NCBI GenBank assembly: GCA_009837725.1 | Contig: VXSY01000110.1 | Span: 84,179-144,831, forward strand | Origin: Gammaproteobacteria bacterium | Lineage (GTDB): Bacteria > Pseudomonadota > Gammaproteobacteria > Pseudomonadales > Azotimanducaceae | DNA: 60,653 nt | Direction: 5' to 3' | Program-made: the position numbers and the translations under genes | In this document: positions 1-9,307 of the stretch, piece after piece | Layout of the letters: every line of letters begins with the position of its first letter | How positions within the stretch are numbered: position 1 is the stretch's first letter | Notes under the pieces: model-generated | Told to the model about the DNA's origin: nothing | Database searches by the model: none | The model's input: the letters and a program-made list of their open reading frames with translations, nothing else

Positions 1-108
1 CCGGGTTGCTTTGTCACACCGTTTCTTCCCCCCCCACACCCCGCCCTACCCCCCCGGCGTACTCCGCCGTGGCGGCTATGCCCGACGGGATGATAGGCTT
101 TCGGTGCC

Positions 109-3100
109 GTGAGCCCCCCTGCGACATCCCCGTTTCACCTGCACGTCTCGAACCAGCTTGAGAGTCTTGCCGCGGCGCTCGCCGAGGAGATGCGGACGAG
201 GCCGGGGGATGCTCTGACTGCGGAACGGATTGTGGTGCCGCATCCGGTGCTTGGGCGGTGGTTGGCGCTGGAGTTGGCGGAGCGGCTCGGGATTGCAGCG
301 CATCTGAAGATCGAGTTGCCGGCCGAGTTTGCGTGGTCGCTGATGCGATCGGTGGTGGAGTTGCCCAAAGAGCAGCCGTTTTCTCCTGGAGCGCTGCGCT
401 GGCGTGTGTTCGATGCACTGGCAAGCTGGGATGGCGACGACGATCTGGCGCGCTACCTTGCCGATGCGGACGAGCGCAAGCGCTTTGCGCTGTCGGATCG
501 TCTGGCGCATGTGTACGACCGCTGCCTGCTTTACCGCCCCGGGTGGATACAGGCATGGCAGGACGGCGAGACGCCCCATTGGCAGGGGCAGGTATGGCGC
601 GAGCTGGCCGCCTCCGCCACCGGCCGGCACTGGGTGGACGCCGTGGATGCGTTCGAGCGGACGGTGCGGACCAAACCCTCGCAAGTCCCCGTGCAGCGGG
701 AGTTGTTCAATCAGAACACGCGAGAGATAAAAAAAGCAAAAACAACTTCTTCCAGAACAAACCTAAAGGAACGGGTCAGCTTCTTCGGAGTCGATTCGCT
801 GTCCCCTTCCTACCTTTCCATGCTGCGTGCGGCCGGTGTTGAGCGCGACATTCACCTGTTTCAACTAAGTCCGTGCCGAGAGTTCTGGGCCGACACCCGT
901 TCGCGCCGCGAACTGCCCGCCAACGCCGAACCGGACCCCTACCTCAGCGAAGGCAACGAGCTGCTGGCCGCTTGGGGGCGCACGGCTCGCGACATGCAGG
1001 CCTTGCTGGCGGACGATCTCGGGGTCGGCGCTCCCGAGGAAACCTATTCGGAACCTGCCGCAACCACCCGCCTCGCCCGCGTGCAACGGGACATCCTGGA
1101 GCTTCGCCTTGCCGAGGAGACCATCGAGCCTCAAGTCCCCAAGGACGACTCGGTGCAGATTCACGTCTGCCACTCGGCCACCCGAGAAGCCGAAGTGTTG
1201 CACGACCGCCTGCTCGGCCTCTTCGATGTCCACCACGACATCCAGCCGGCAGATGTGCTGGTGCTCACGCCCAACATGGACGAATACGCCCCCGCCATCG
1301 AGGCGGTGTTCGACTCGGTTGGCGCCATCCCGTTCAACATCGGCCGTCTCCGTCGCCGTGACGGCGCAGCGGTGCGGGCTTTCCTGGACCTCTTGGCCTT
1401 GCCAGGCTCGCGTTACCCCGTGAGTTTCGTGATGGCGCCGCTCAGGGCCTCCTCGGTCGCGGCTCGCTTCAACATCCGCGAGACCGACTTGCCCGAGATT
1501 CGCGGCTGGATCGCCAATGCCGGCATTCACTGGGGCATCGGCGAGCACGACGTGCCCTCGTCGAGCCGTCACACATGGCAGCACGGACTCAATCGGCTGC
1601 TCCTCGGCTACGCCCTCGCCGGCTCCGCAGATTGGTTCGGCGACATCGCATCATGCGACTTGGATCGCTTCGGCAACGACGGTCCGGACCGCTACGAACG
1701 CCTCGGTCATTTCGCCCGCTATGCGGAGCTCGCGTTCGGGCTGGGCGCCATCGCCGAAGAGAGCCTGACTCCCACCGAATGGGCACAACGATTGCGCGAG
1801 GCGGTGCTGAGGCCCTTTTTCGCCAGCGAGCACTCGATGCCGGAGGTGGCCAGAGAGGCGGACACCGTGGCGCGGTTGATCGAGGATCTGGAGGAGGAGT
1901 GGCGCATCGCCGGCATTGACGGCGCGATCCCGTTCCCCGTGGTGCGGGAGGCGCTCTACGAGCTGGGCGCCGCGAGTACCCGCGCCGTGGCAAGGCTTGC
2001 CGATGGCGTCACCGTTGCGCCTCTTGGCGCGGGGCAAGTCTTCCCCGCCAAGGTCGTCTGCACGGTAGGCATGAACGACCGTGCGTTTCCGCGCCACCAG
2101 GCACCACCGTCCTTCGACATCGTTGCCGCGGACTCCCGCCGCCCCGGCGACCGCGACTTGCGCGACGAAGATCGGCTCGCCTTCCTCACGGCACTCCTGT
2201 CCGCAAGGCACTCGTTTCTCGTGACATACACGGGCAGGGAACTGCGCGAAGACTCCGACATTCCACCGTCCGTGGTGGTGAGCGAGTTGGTGGACTACCT
2301 CGAGCGTCGCTTCTCGGACGACAAGGTGGTCCTTGACCATCCGCTACAACCATTCAACCGCAAATACTTCGAGATTGCGGACGACCCGACTCCTGCCAGC
2401 CATTCGAGCGAGACGCTCTTCAGCTACTTCGATCCCATGGCACTCGCCGCCGCCGCTGTTCGGGATCCGGCCGCGTCAACGGTGGCCGAGCAGCGCCTGC
2501 ACGGCGCCCTGACGCCGCCAGAGCGCATCGAGAACGAGCTGGAACTCGCCCAGTTGATCCGCTTTGCGGCACACCCCGCCAAGCACTTCGCGCAAACGAG
2601 GCTGGGGCTGCGTCTTGAGATCGAGGACGAGGACCCGGCCACCGACGAAGAACCCCTCGAACTTGGCTACTTGGAGCAGTGGCAGCTCAAGGACGGCCTA
2701 TTCGACATGCGCCGCGGCGAACTCGACGAGGCGGCTGCCGAGTGGCTGGTGCGAGCGCGCGGCCTCCTGCCACCCGGCAATCTCGGCGCCACCGAGCACC
2801 GTCGGGGCGCCGTGCAGGTAGCGACGCTGCGGCAGGCGCTCGTTCCCTATGCAGGAAATCAGGATGCTCCGCCAACGATTGTGGACATCGACGTGCAAGG
2901 CATCCGGGTTACCGGCGAGGTGGCAGGATTCCTTTCCTCGCCCCCGAGCCTCCTCTGGTGGCGGATCGGGCGCATCCGCGAGAAGGACCGCATCGAAGTC
3001 TGGCTGCGCCTCCTGGCCCTCACATGCGCCACCGGCATGCGCATCACTGCGCATGTTGTGGGCGTGACCAACGCGGCGCAGGAGGAGACATTCGCAGGGC

Positions 3101-3372
3101 CCGAACCGGGCGACGCGGCAAGGATGCTCGGTCATTGGATCGACGCTTGGCGCGATGGCACTTCGGCACCCTTGCCACTGTTCCCGAAGACCTCCTGGAC
3201 GTGGGCCGAGACACAGGACGAAAACAAGACCTGGAGTGCCTGGGCTGGCGGCAACTGGCCCGAAAGCCAGGACGAGTACCTGCGCCTGCTTTGCCCGCTG
3301 GGGCCAGAGGCCAACGGCTTTCAGAATCTCGCCGACACGTTGCTTGGCCCGCTGTCTCAGAGTCGGGCGTGA
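109..3372 (+). CDS. recC: Exodeoxyribonuclease V subunit gamma (RecC)
   Basis: RecC is the scaffold and Chi-reading subunit of RecBCD, which unwinds and degrades double-strand DNA ends and loads RecA after Chi. The 1087-residue product is close to the E. coli length (1122). Typical blocks are visible: an N-terminal 'VPHPVLGRWLALELAERLG' helicase-like segment, 'HLFQLSPCREFWAD', 'DVLVLTPNMDEYAP' and 'NIGRLRRRDGAAV'. The start is a GTG; no ATG lies nearby in frame and no strong ribosome site is visible. recB follows 13 bases after the stop. A lysine/threonine/asparagine-rich stretch at about residues 202-222, encoded by A-rich DNA (about 712-775), contrasts sharply with the rest of the gene. Family assignment is secure because of the recB and recD neighbours. 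Confidence 0.95.
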   Translation: MSPPATSPFHLHVSNQLESLAAALAEEMRTRPGDALTAERIVVPHPVLGRWLALELAERLGIAAHLKIELPAEFAWSLMRSVVELPKEQPFSPGALRWRVFDALASWDGDDDLARYLADADERKRFALSDRLAHVYDRCLLYRPGWIQAWQDGETPHWQGQVWRELAASATGRHWVDAVDAFERTVRTKPSQVPVQRELFNQNTREIKKAKTTSSRTNLKERVSFFGVDSLSPSYLSMLRAAGVERDIHLFQLSPCREFWADTRSRRELPANAEPDPYLSEGNELLAAWGRTARDMQALLADDLGVGAPEETYSEPAATTRLARVQRDILELRLAEETIEPQVPKDDSVQIHVCHSATREAEVLHDRLLGLFDVHHDIQPADVLVLTPNMDEYAPAIEAVFDSVGAIPFNIGRLRRRDGAAVRAFLDLLALPGSRYPVSFVMAPLRASSVAARFNIRETDLPEIRGWIANAGIHWGIGEHDVPSSSRHTWQHGLNRLLLGYALAGSADWFGDIASCDLDRFGNDGPDRYERLGHFARYAELAFGLGAIAEESLTPTEWAQRLREAVLRPFFASEHSMPEVAREADTVARLIEDLEEEWRIAGIDGAIPFPVVREALYELGAASTRAVARLADGVTVAPLGAGQVFPAKVVCTVGMNDRAFPRHQAPPSFDIVAADSRRPGDRDLRDEDRLAFLTALLSARHSFLVTYTGRELREDSDIPPSVVVSELVDYLERRFSDDKVVLDHPLQPFNRKYFEIADDPTPASHSSETLFSYFDPMALAAAAVRDPAASTVAEQRLHGALTPPERIENELELAQLIRFAAHPAKHFAQTRLGLRLEIEDEDPATDEEPLELGYLEQWQLKDGLFDMRRGELDEAAAEWLVRARGLLPPGNLGATEHRRGAVQVATLRQALVPYAGNQDAPPTIVDIDVQGIRVTGEVAGFLSSPPSLLWWRIGRIREKDRIEVWLRLLALTCATGMRITAHVVGVTNAAQEETFAGPEPGDAARMLGHWIDAWRDGTSAPLPLFPKTSWTWAETQDENKTWSAWAGGNWPESQDEYLRLLCPLGPEANGFQNLADTLLGPLSQSRA

Positions 3373-3385
3373 GGAAGAGTCGGAC

Positions 3386-6300
3386 GTGAGCGACGTCAGC
3401 GACGACCCGTTCAATGTCCCCTTGGCTGGGCATTTGCTCATCCAGGCGAGTGCTGGCACCGGCAAGACCTATGCCCTCACTACGCTGGTCGCCCGGCTTC
3501 TCGCGGAGACAGAGCACACCATCGACCAACTCTTGGTCGTCACCTTCACCAATGCCGCCACCGGCGAACTACGAGACCGGCTCCGGCGCACGTTGGTGGC
3601 GACTTTGGCTTGCTTGCGTGCCGATGGTGTCGAAAGCCGAACGGCAAGTCAGGCCGGATCGCTGGTTGCCCACTGGCGCGCCATCGACATCGACAACGCC
3701 ACGGCCGGCACGCGGATTGCACGCGCCCTGCAGGATTTCGACCGCGCCAATGTCGCCACAATCCATTCGTTCTGCCAACGCGCCCTCACGGAGTTCGCGT
3801 TCGATGGTGCTTTGCCCTTTGGCTTCGAGCTCGGCGGCGTGGAAACGCTGGAAGTGCAGGCCGCGGTACGCGACTTCTGGCGCATCCACATGGCGGACGC
3901 CCAAGCGCCACTCCTGGAAATCGCCAGAGAGCGAGAGTTCCGACCGGCGGAACTCGCGATGTGGACCGGACGCCAGCTCTCCAACCCGGAGTCGGAGGTT
4001 CGCGGAGCGCCGGATCTTGGCGCGGACTTCGAGGCCCGCTTCCGCACCGCGTTCGAGCGCTGGCAGGAAGCAACCGCCGCCACAAGAGAAGCCTGGCAAG
4101 CGCACGGCAGACGCTACCTTGCGGCACTCGGCAACCTGGATTTCCGCAAGGGCAGCGTGGCCAAGATTCACAACGCAACGCAAGAGGCCCGTGCTGTCCT
4201 CGAGGGGAATGTCGGCGAGGCCCTGCAGCTTGCAACGGCCATGTACCTGGCGCCGTCGAATCTCACCGGATTGCTCCTGAAAAAACCGCCACAGCAGTTT
4301 CCGGAAGGCTCGCTTGCCGAATGCTTCGAGCGGCTGGCTGCCGCGGCGCGCGACGTTGACGAGCTCAGCACGGCGTGGCTGCGTGTGCAGCGGCGGCGGG
4401 TGCTCGAAGACGCCCGGGAACGCCTCTCCCGCCGGGCTTGGGAAGACCGCCGTCTGAGCTTTAACGACCTCCTTTCGGAACTGCATCGAGCCCTGATGGC
4501 CGATGGCGGCGAGCTGCTCGCAGAACGCATCCGCAAGCGCTATCCGCGCGCCCTGATCGACGAGTTTCAGGACACGGACCGGTTGCAAGCGCACATTTTC
4601 GAGCGCATTTATCCCACCGGCGCCGACGACACCGGCCTCATGGTGGTGGGCGACCCGAAGCAGTCCATCTACCGCTTTCGCGGCGCCGACGTGTTCGCAT
4701 ACATCAAGGCGTCAGCCCGCATCAAGCGCTCCTTGCCGCTAACGCACAACTACCGCTCGACGCCCGGCCTCGTGCGCGGCGTCAATGCCTTGTTCAGCCG
4801 CGAGAATCCGTTCCTGCTCCCGGAGATCAAGCACGACCCGGTGCAGGCCGCGAAGGACGAAACGCATGAGTTGGAGCTTGCCCAGACCCTGGACGCCGCC
4901 CCGCTGCAGATTCGCCTGCTGCCGCCGTTCGGAGACACCAAGCCACGCAAGGACGAGGTGGCGGACTTGGCCGCTATGTACGCCGCGAACGAAATCGCCC
5001 AACTCCTCGACGGCGATGCAGCCTTGCACGGTCGTCCACTCATCGGCGCCGACATTGCGGTGCTCGTGCGTACCACCATCCAAGGCCAGAAGATGGCGCA
5101 TGCGCTGCGCAGCGTCGGCGTGCAATGCGTGGAGATGGACGACACCAGCGTCTTCGCCACCCCCGAAGCGATAGATCTGCGCCGCTTGCTCGCAGCGTTG
5201 GCAGACGAGTCGTCGTTCTCGGCTTCAGCCCGTTTGCGCGGTGCACTCGCCTCGGATCTGTTCGCGTTCGGCCTTACGGACGTGGTAGCGCTGCAAGACG
5301 ACGACCAACGCTGGACCCTATGGCACGAACGGGCCGCATCTTGGCGACGCATGTGGACGCGAAGCGGAATCGCCACCCTCGTTCGTCATCTGTTGTTCGA
5401 CCCACAGATCGACTGCGCCCGGCATTTGCTGGCGGCGGACGGTGGCTTGCGACGGCTCACCAATGTGCTACATCTGGCGGACCTGTTGCGCGAGGCGGAG
5501 TCACGGGAACGCTTGGCGCCGACGGGTCTGGTGGAATGGTTTGGGCGACAGGATCCGGAGCAACGCGGCGACGAGGCGACCCAACTCCGGCTCGAGAGCG
5601 ACGACGACCTGGTTCGCATCATCACCATGCATCGCAGCAAGGGGCTGGAGTTCCCCATCGTCTTCCTGCCCTTCGCGTGGCATCGCCGGCAACCGCAAAC
5701 GCGAGCTGAGGTGCCTTCGGCGGAATACCACGACCGCGAGACTGACGACTACCCGACGATTCTTGATCTCGATCCGTCGGACGATGCGAAGCTGCGAGAG
5801 GCAGTTGAGGATCAGGCCGACGAACTGCGCCTCTTCTACGTTGCGGCGACGCGGGCGCAGCATCGCTGCGTCGTCACTTGGACACGCGTGCTCCATGCCG
5901 ACTACGCACCGCCAGCTTGGCTGATCCACGGTGGCGACGGTAGCGATGACAGCCCGTCCGTGGCATACAAGAGCTCGGCTCGCCACGTGCGGGCCCTGAA
6001 GGACGACGCCTGGCTAGGCGAACTCGCGACATGGGCAGCTGAGCACGACGACATCGCGGTGCATGAGGTATCGCGACGGTCGCGGGGCCCGGGGAACCAA
6101 AGCGGCGCCGGACCGACGTTGCGCGCTCGTCAACTCGGTCGGGAACTGGCGCGGATTCGCCAGATGACCAGCTATTCGGCGCTTGCGGCACAGGCCGGGG
6201 CGGCTGTATCGGCTACCGACCATGACGATGTGGAGGCGGCGGACCACGATCGGTCCGAGGAATCGGCAGGTGACGGCGACGAGGCTGGCGAGTCACCGGT

Positions 6301-7072
6301 GAGCCGCAGACTCGACCTTGGCGTGGTCGATTCCGCAACGACGCCGGACGACGCCGAGGATGCGTTCGCGTTTCCCCGCGGGCCCCGGGCCGGCGATTGC
6401 CTGCACGGCATTCTGGAAATGCGACTTGATCCGGAGCGCGACCCCGACGAGGAAGTCCGCCGAGCACTGCGGCGTTGGCGAATCGGCGACGAGTGGGCGT
6501 CCGTGGCAACGAGGATCGTCGAGAACGCTTGGCAGGCGCCCTTGGGCGAATCCGATGGCCACGACTTCCGTCTGGGCGACCTTGAGCGGCCGATCCCGGA
6601 GATGGAGTTCCGCCTGCCGGCGAAGGAGCTGGACCGCCGCCGTCTCGGCGAATGCCTTGAGGCGCACGGCTATCCGCACCCGTTCACGGACCAAACACTT
6701 CCGAAAGTGGAGGGATTCCTGCAAGGCTTCATCGATCTCGTCGCCTGCCACGAGGGCCGCTGGTACGTCATCGATTACAAGTCGAACTGGCTTGGCAACG
6801 AGCTCGCCGACTATTCGTCGGAAGCGCTAGATGCGGCCATGCATCACCACGGCTACCACCTGCAATACCTCCTGTATCTGGCCGCCCTGCACCGAATGCT
6901 GCGACTGCGCCTGCCGGACTACGACTACGACCACCACATGGGCGGCGCGCTGTACCTCTTCCTACGCGCCATGCGCCCTCGATTGCCTGGCCGCGGCGTT
7001 TTCCACGACCTGCCAAGCCGAGAGTGCATCGAGGCCATCGACGCCTGCCTTGCCGGGGGCCAGACTTCGTGA
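3386..7072 (+). CDS. recB: Exodeoxyribonuclease V subunit beta (RecB)
   Basis: RecB is the 3'-5' SF1A helicase and the nuclease of RecBCD. The 1228-residue product shows Walker A 'ASAGTGKT', motif II 'LIDEFQDTD', motif III 'GDPKQSIYRFRGADVF', motif V 'ITMHRSKGLEFPIVFLPF' and motif VI 'LFYVAATRAQHRC'. The C-terminal nuclease domain has 'GFIDLVACHEGRW' followed by the catalytic 'VIDYKSNWLG'. The reading frame stays open far upstream into recC, but the GTG at 3386 is chosen because it gives the normal N-terminus (Walker A at about residue 22) and does not overlap recC. The stop overlaps the recD start, indicating translational coupling. Confidence 0.95.
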   Translation: MSDVSDDPFNVPLAGHLLIQASAGTGKTYALTTLVARLLAETEHTIDQLLVVTFTNAATGELRDRLRRTLVATLACLRADGVESRTASQAGSLVAHWRAIDIDNATAGTRIARALQDFDRANVATIHSFCQRALTEFAFDGALPFGFELGGVETLEVQAAVRDFWRIHMADAQAPLLEIAREREFRPAELAMWTGRQLSNPESEVRGAPDLGADFEARFRTAFERWQEATAATREAWQAHGRRYLAALGNLDFRKGSVAKIHNATQEARAVLEGNVGEALQLATAMYLAPSNLTGLLLKKPPQQFPEGSLAECFERLAAAARDVDELSTAWLRVQRRRVLEDARERLSRRAWEDRRLSFNDLLSELHRALMADGGELLAERIRKRYPRALIDEFQDTDRLQAHIFERIYPTGADDTGLMVVGDPKQSIYRFRGADVFAYIKASARIKRSLPLTHNYRSTPGLVRGVNALFSRENPFLLPEIKHDPVQAAKDETHELELAQTLDAAPLQIRLLPPFGDTKPRKDEVADLAAMYAANEIAQLLDGDAALHGRPLIGADIAVLVRTTIQGQKMAHALRSVGVQCVEMDDTSVFATPEAIDLRRLLAALADESSFSASARLRGALASDLFAFGLTDVVALQDDDQRWTLWHERAASWRRMWTRSGIATLVRHLLFDPQIDCARHLLAADGGLRRLTNVLHLADLLREAESRERLAPTGLVEWFGRQDPEQRGDEATQLRLESDDDLVRIITMHRSKGLEFPIVFLPFAWHRRQPQTRAEVPSAEYHDRETDDYPTILDLDPSDDAKLREAVEDQADELRLFYVAATRAQHRCVVTWTRVLHADYAPPAWLIHGGDGSDDSPSVAYKSSARHVRALKDDAWLGELATWAAEHDDIAVHEVSRRSRGPGNQSGAGPTLRARQLGRELARIRQMTSYSALAAQAGAAVSATDHDDVEAADHDRSEESAGDGDEAGESPVSRRLDLGVVDSATTPDDAEDAFAFPRGPRAGDCLHGILEMRLDPERDPDEEVRRALRRWRIGDEWASVATRIVENAWQAPLGESDGHDFRLGDLERPIPEMEFRLPAKELDRRRLGECLEAHGYPHPFTDQTLPKVEGFLQGFIDLVACHEGRWYVIDYKSNWLGNELADYSSEALDAAMHHHGYHLQYLLYLAALHRMLRLRLPDYDYDHHMGGALYLFLRAMRPRLPGRGVFHDLPSRECIEAIDACLAGGQTS

Positions 7073-8853
7073 CCCCATCGGCCGTAGATCGGTTGCGCGA
7101 TGCCGGATATCTGGCCGACATCGATCGTCACTTCGCGCTCCTCATGGAGGAGCTTGGGGCATCGCCCGCCGTGGCACTGACGGCGGCGGTGGCGAGTGCT
7201 CGGCATCGTGCCGGACACGCCTGTTTGCCGCTTGGCGGCTGTGCCGGACAGCCAGTCGTGCGCATTGCGGACTGGCTTGCCGGTGCCAATACATCACCGG
7301 ATGAAGAGGCGAGCAGCAACGTCGCCGACGTGCGGCTGCCGCAACTTGCCGAACTGCGCTCGGAGTTGAACGCCAGCGGCGTGGTGGAAACGACGATTGC
7401 GCCAATCGAGGCCAACGGCGGCGAACGCTGCCCATTGGTTTTGGACGGCGACCGGCTCTATCTGCACCGGGTGTTCGAGGCAGAACGGCGAGTGGCCGAG
7501 CGCCTGAAGTCTTCCGCCGGCGATGCCTCCGCTGAGCCAGCCACGCTCCAGGGCACCGTTGCCCGGTTGTTCCCGGATGCGGGGGCTGAGTTTCTGAGCG
7601 CAGCAAGGGCGGCGACTACCGGCAGAGTCTGCATCGTCACCGGCGGGCCCGGCACCGGCAAGACCACGATGGCAGCCCGGCTGATCGCCCTGCTGGTCCA
7701 ACTCGACCTTGCCAACCCACGGCGCATAGGCCTCGCAACGCCCACAGGCAAGGCTGCGGCCCGCTTGCAGGAGTCCGTGGCGTCGCAGATCGCGGACTTG
7801 GCGGCCCGAGTTCCGGCGCTCGCAGAGTTCGCGCCGGCGGCAAGCACCGCACATTCGCTGCTCGGCCGGGGCCGCCTTGCACGTCTCGACACGCTCATCG
7901 TCGACGAATGCTCGATGCTGGACCTCAAGCTGATGGCGCGGCTCCTGGCGGAACTTCCCGAAGCGGCTCGCCTGATCTTGCTCGGCGATGCCGCGCAGCT
8001 TTCGTCGGTGGCACCCGGCTCCGTCTTCAGCGACCTTTGCGGTGCCGGCGAGTTGGAGACATCCGCACTCGGCAACTCGCTCGTTCGGTTGACCACAAGC
8101 CATCGCTTCGCCCAAGACGGCGGCATCGGCCGCTTGGCCGCCGCGGTGGTGAACGGAAACAGCCAGGCCGCAATCGCGAGTCTCGAAGACCCAACGGACT
8201 GCGCGGTTACGCAAGTTCCGTTGCCGGAAGACGCGTTCGTGGAGTTCGCGCGTGCCTACGCGCTCGAAGACTGCGTGCCCGTGATCGAGGCCATTCGTCG
8301 CGGTGAAGAGGCGTCATTCCCGTCGCGTCGCGTGCTCTGCGCCCACCGCACCGGCGCCTTTGGCGTGCGTCGCTTCAACGCCGTCGTCGAGCGCTGCCTG
8401 CGCGAACGCAACCTGATTCGAGCTGGCGACGAGTTCTACATCGGCCGCCCCATCATCGTCACCCGCAACGACCGCGCCACTGGCCTCTCCAATGGCGACA
8501 CCGGCATCGTCGTCCCCGGTACCGACGGCCTGCGCCAAGTCTGGTTCCCCGACCTCACGCCACCGGGCGCAGCGGAGCGCTTCCTCGTCGCTCCCGCTCG
8601 CCTGCCCGAACACGAGAGCTTCTTCGCCCTCACCGTCCACCGCGCCCAAGGCTCCGAATACGACGAAGTCGCCTTCATTCCCGGCGCTGCCGAATCTCGC
8701 GTCAACACCCGCGAACTCCTCTACACCGCCCTGACCCGCGCCCGCCAAAAGGTCACTATCCATGGTGATCCAGAGACCATTCGCGCAGCAGTTGCCCGCA
8801 AAACCGAACGGGCTTCGGGACTGCTGGACCGTCTAGCCGCCCTTCGGCCCTGA
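7069..8853 (+). CDS. recD: Exodeoxyribonuclease V subunit alpha (RecD)
   Basis: RecD is the 5'-3' SF1B helicase motor of RecBCD. The 594-residue product has Walker A 'VTGGPGTGKTT', Walker B 'TLIVDECSMLD', 'LLGDAAQLSSVAPG', the UvrD_C_2-like 'LTVHRAQGSEYDEV' and the final 'LLYTALTRARQKV'. The start is the GTG that shares GTGA with the recB stop; the frame continues a few codons upstream, but that would overlap recB needlessly. Length matches E. coli RecD (608). Together with recC and recB it forms a complete operon with no interposed ptrA. Confidence 0.95.
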   Translation: MTPSAVDRLRDAGYLADIDRHFALLMEELGASPAVALTAAVASARHRAGHACLPLGGCAGQPVVRIADWLAGANTSPDEEASSNVADVRLPQLAELRSELNASGVVETTIAPIEANGGERCPLVLDGDRLYLHRVFEAERRVAERLKSSAGDASAEPATLQGTVARLFPDAGAEFLSAARAATTGRVCIVTGGPGTGKTTMAARLIALLVQLDLANPRRIGLATPTGKAAARLQESVASQIADLAARVPALAEFAPAASTAHSLLGRGRLARLDTLIVDECSMLDLKLMARLLAELPEAARLILLGDAAQLSSVAPGSVFSDLCGAGELETSALGNSLVRLTTSHRFAQDGGIGRLAAAVVNGNSQAAIASLEDPTDCAVTQVPLPEDAFVEFARAYALEDCVPVIEAIRRGEEASFPSRRVLCAHRTGAFGVRRFNAVVERCLRERNLIRAGDEFYIGRPIIVTRNDRATGLSNGDTGIVVPGTDGLRQVWFPDLTPPGAAERFLVAPARLPEHESFFALTVHRAQGSEYDEVAFIPGAAESRVNTRELLYTALTRARQKVTIHGDPETIRAAVARKTERASGLLDRLAALRP

Positions 8854-8905
8854 AGAGACCTGCCTTCGCAGAAGATCGGATGCGGTCCCGACAAGGACAC
8901 CGAGT

Positions 8906-9197
8906 TCAGCCGATCGAGAGGATGACCGCCGTCGCGATGGCAAGCCCGCCGAGGCCGATGCCCACGACCCGCATCTGGGACCCGGCAATAGCCTTTTGAA
9001 TAGTAGCCTCGATGTTTGCGAAGCCGGTTTGCATTTGCTGTTCGAGCTTCTCAATAGCCGCAACGAACTGTGCCTTGGTGACGTGGTCAGCGTCCGCCTC
9101 CGCGAGGATGTCGACAATCTCGCGAGCTTGATCAGGCGGCATGCCGACACGCCAGACGGGCCACTGCGGCCGCGGTGTCGATGTTGAAAGTCGGCAT
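8906..9197 (-). pseudogene. DUF1640-like coiled-coil/membrane protein, apparent frameshift near the N-terminus
   Basis: A small gene whose N-terminus and body lie in different frames. The ATG at 9197 follows a ribosome site (CAGGGAA) and encodes 'MPTFNIDTAAAVARLA' before running into a TGA. The remainder continues in another frame as 'VGMPPDQAREIVDILAEADA', a coiled coil ('FVAAIEKLEQQMQTGF') and a C-terminal hydrophobic segment ('VVGIGLGGLAIATAVILSI'). Joined, this matches the layout of the DUF1640/CCDC90 family: a short amphipathic head, a coiled coil and one C-terminal membrane helix. One surplus base (or two missing) near 9145-9155 would explain the break. It may be a sequencing error, a real pseudogene, or an intact gene starting at the internal Met. 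Function unknown. Confidence 0.55.
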
Positions 9198-9307
9198 GGA
9201 ACCGTTCCCTGTGGCGTCAATCGAGCTACCGTCTTGAAGCAGCGTCACCCTACTGCGTGTGCTAGGTTTCTGCGTACCCGAGTGTGCCGCACGAGAGCCG
9301 CTGCCCC

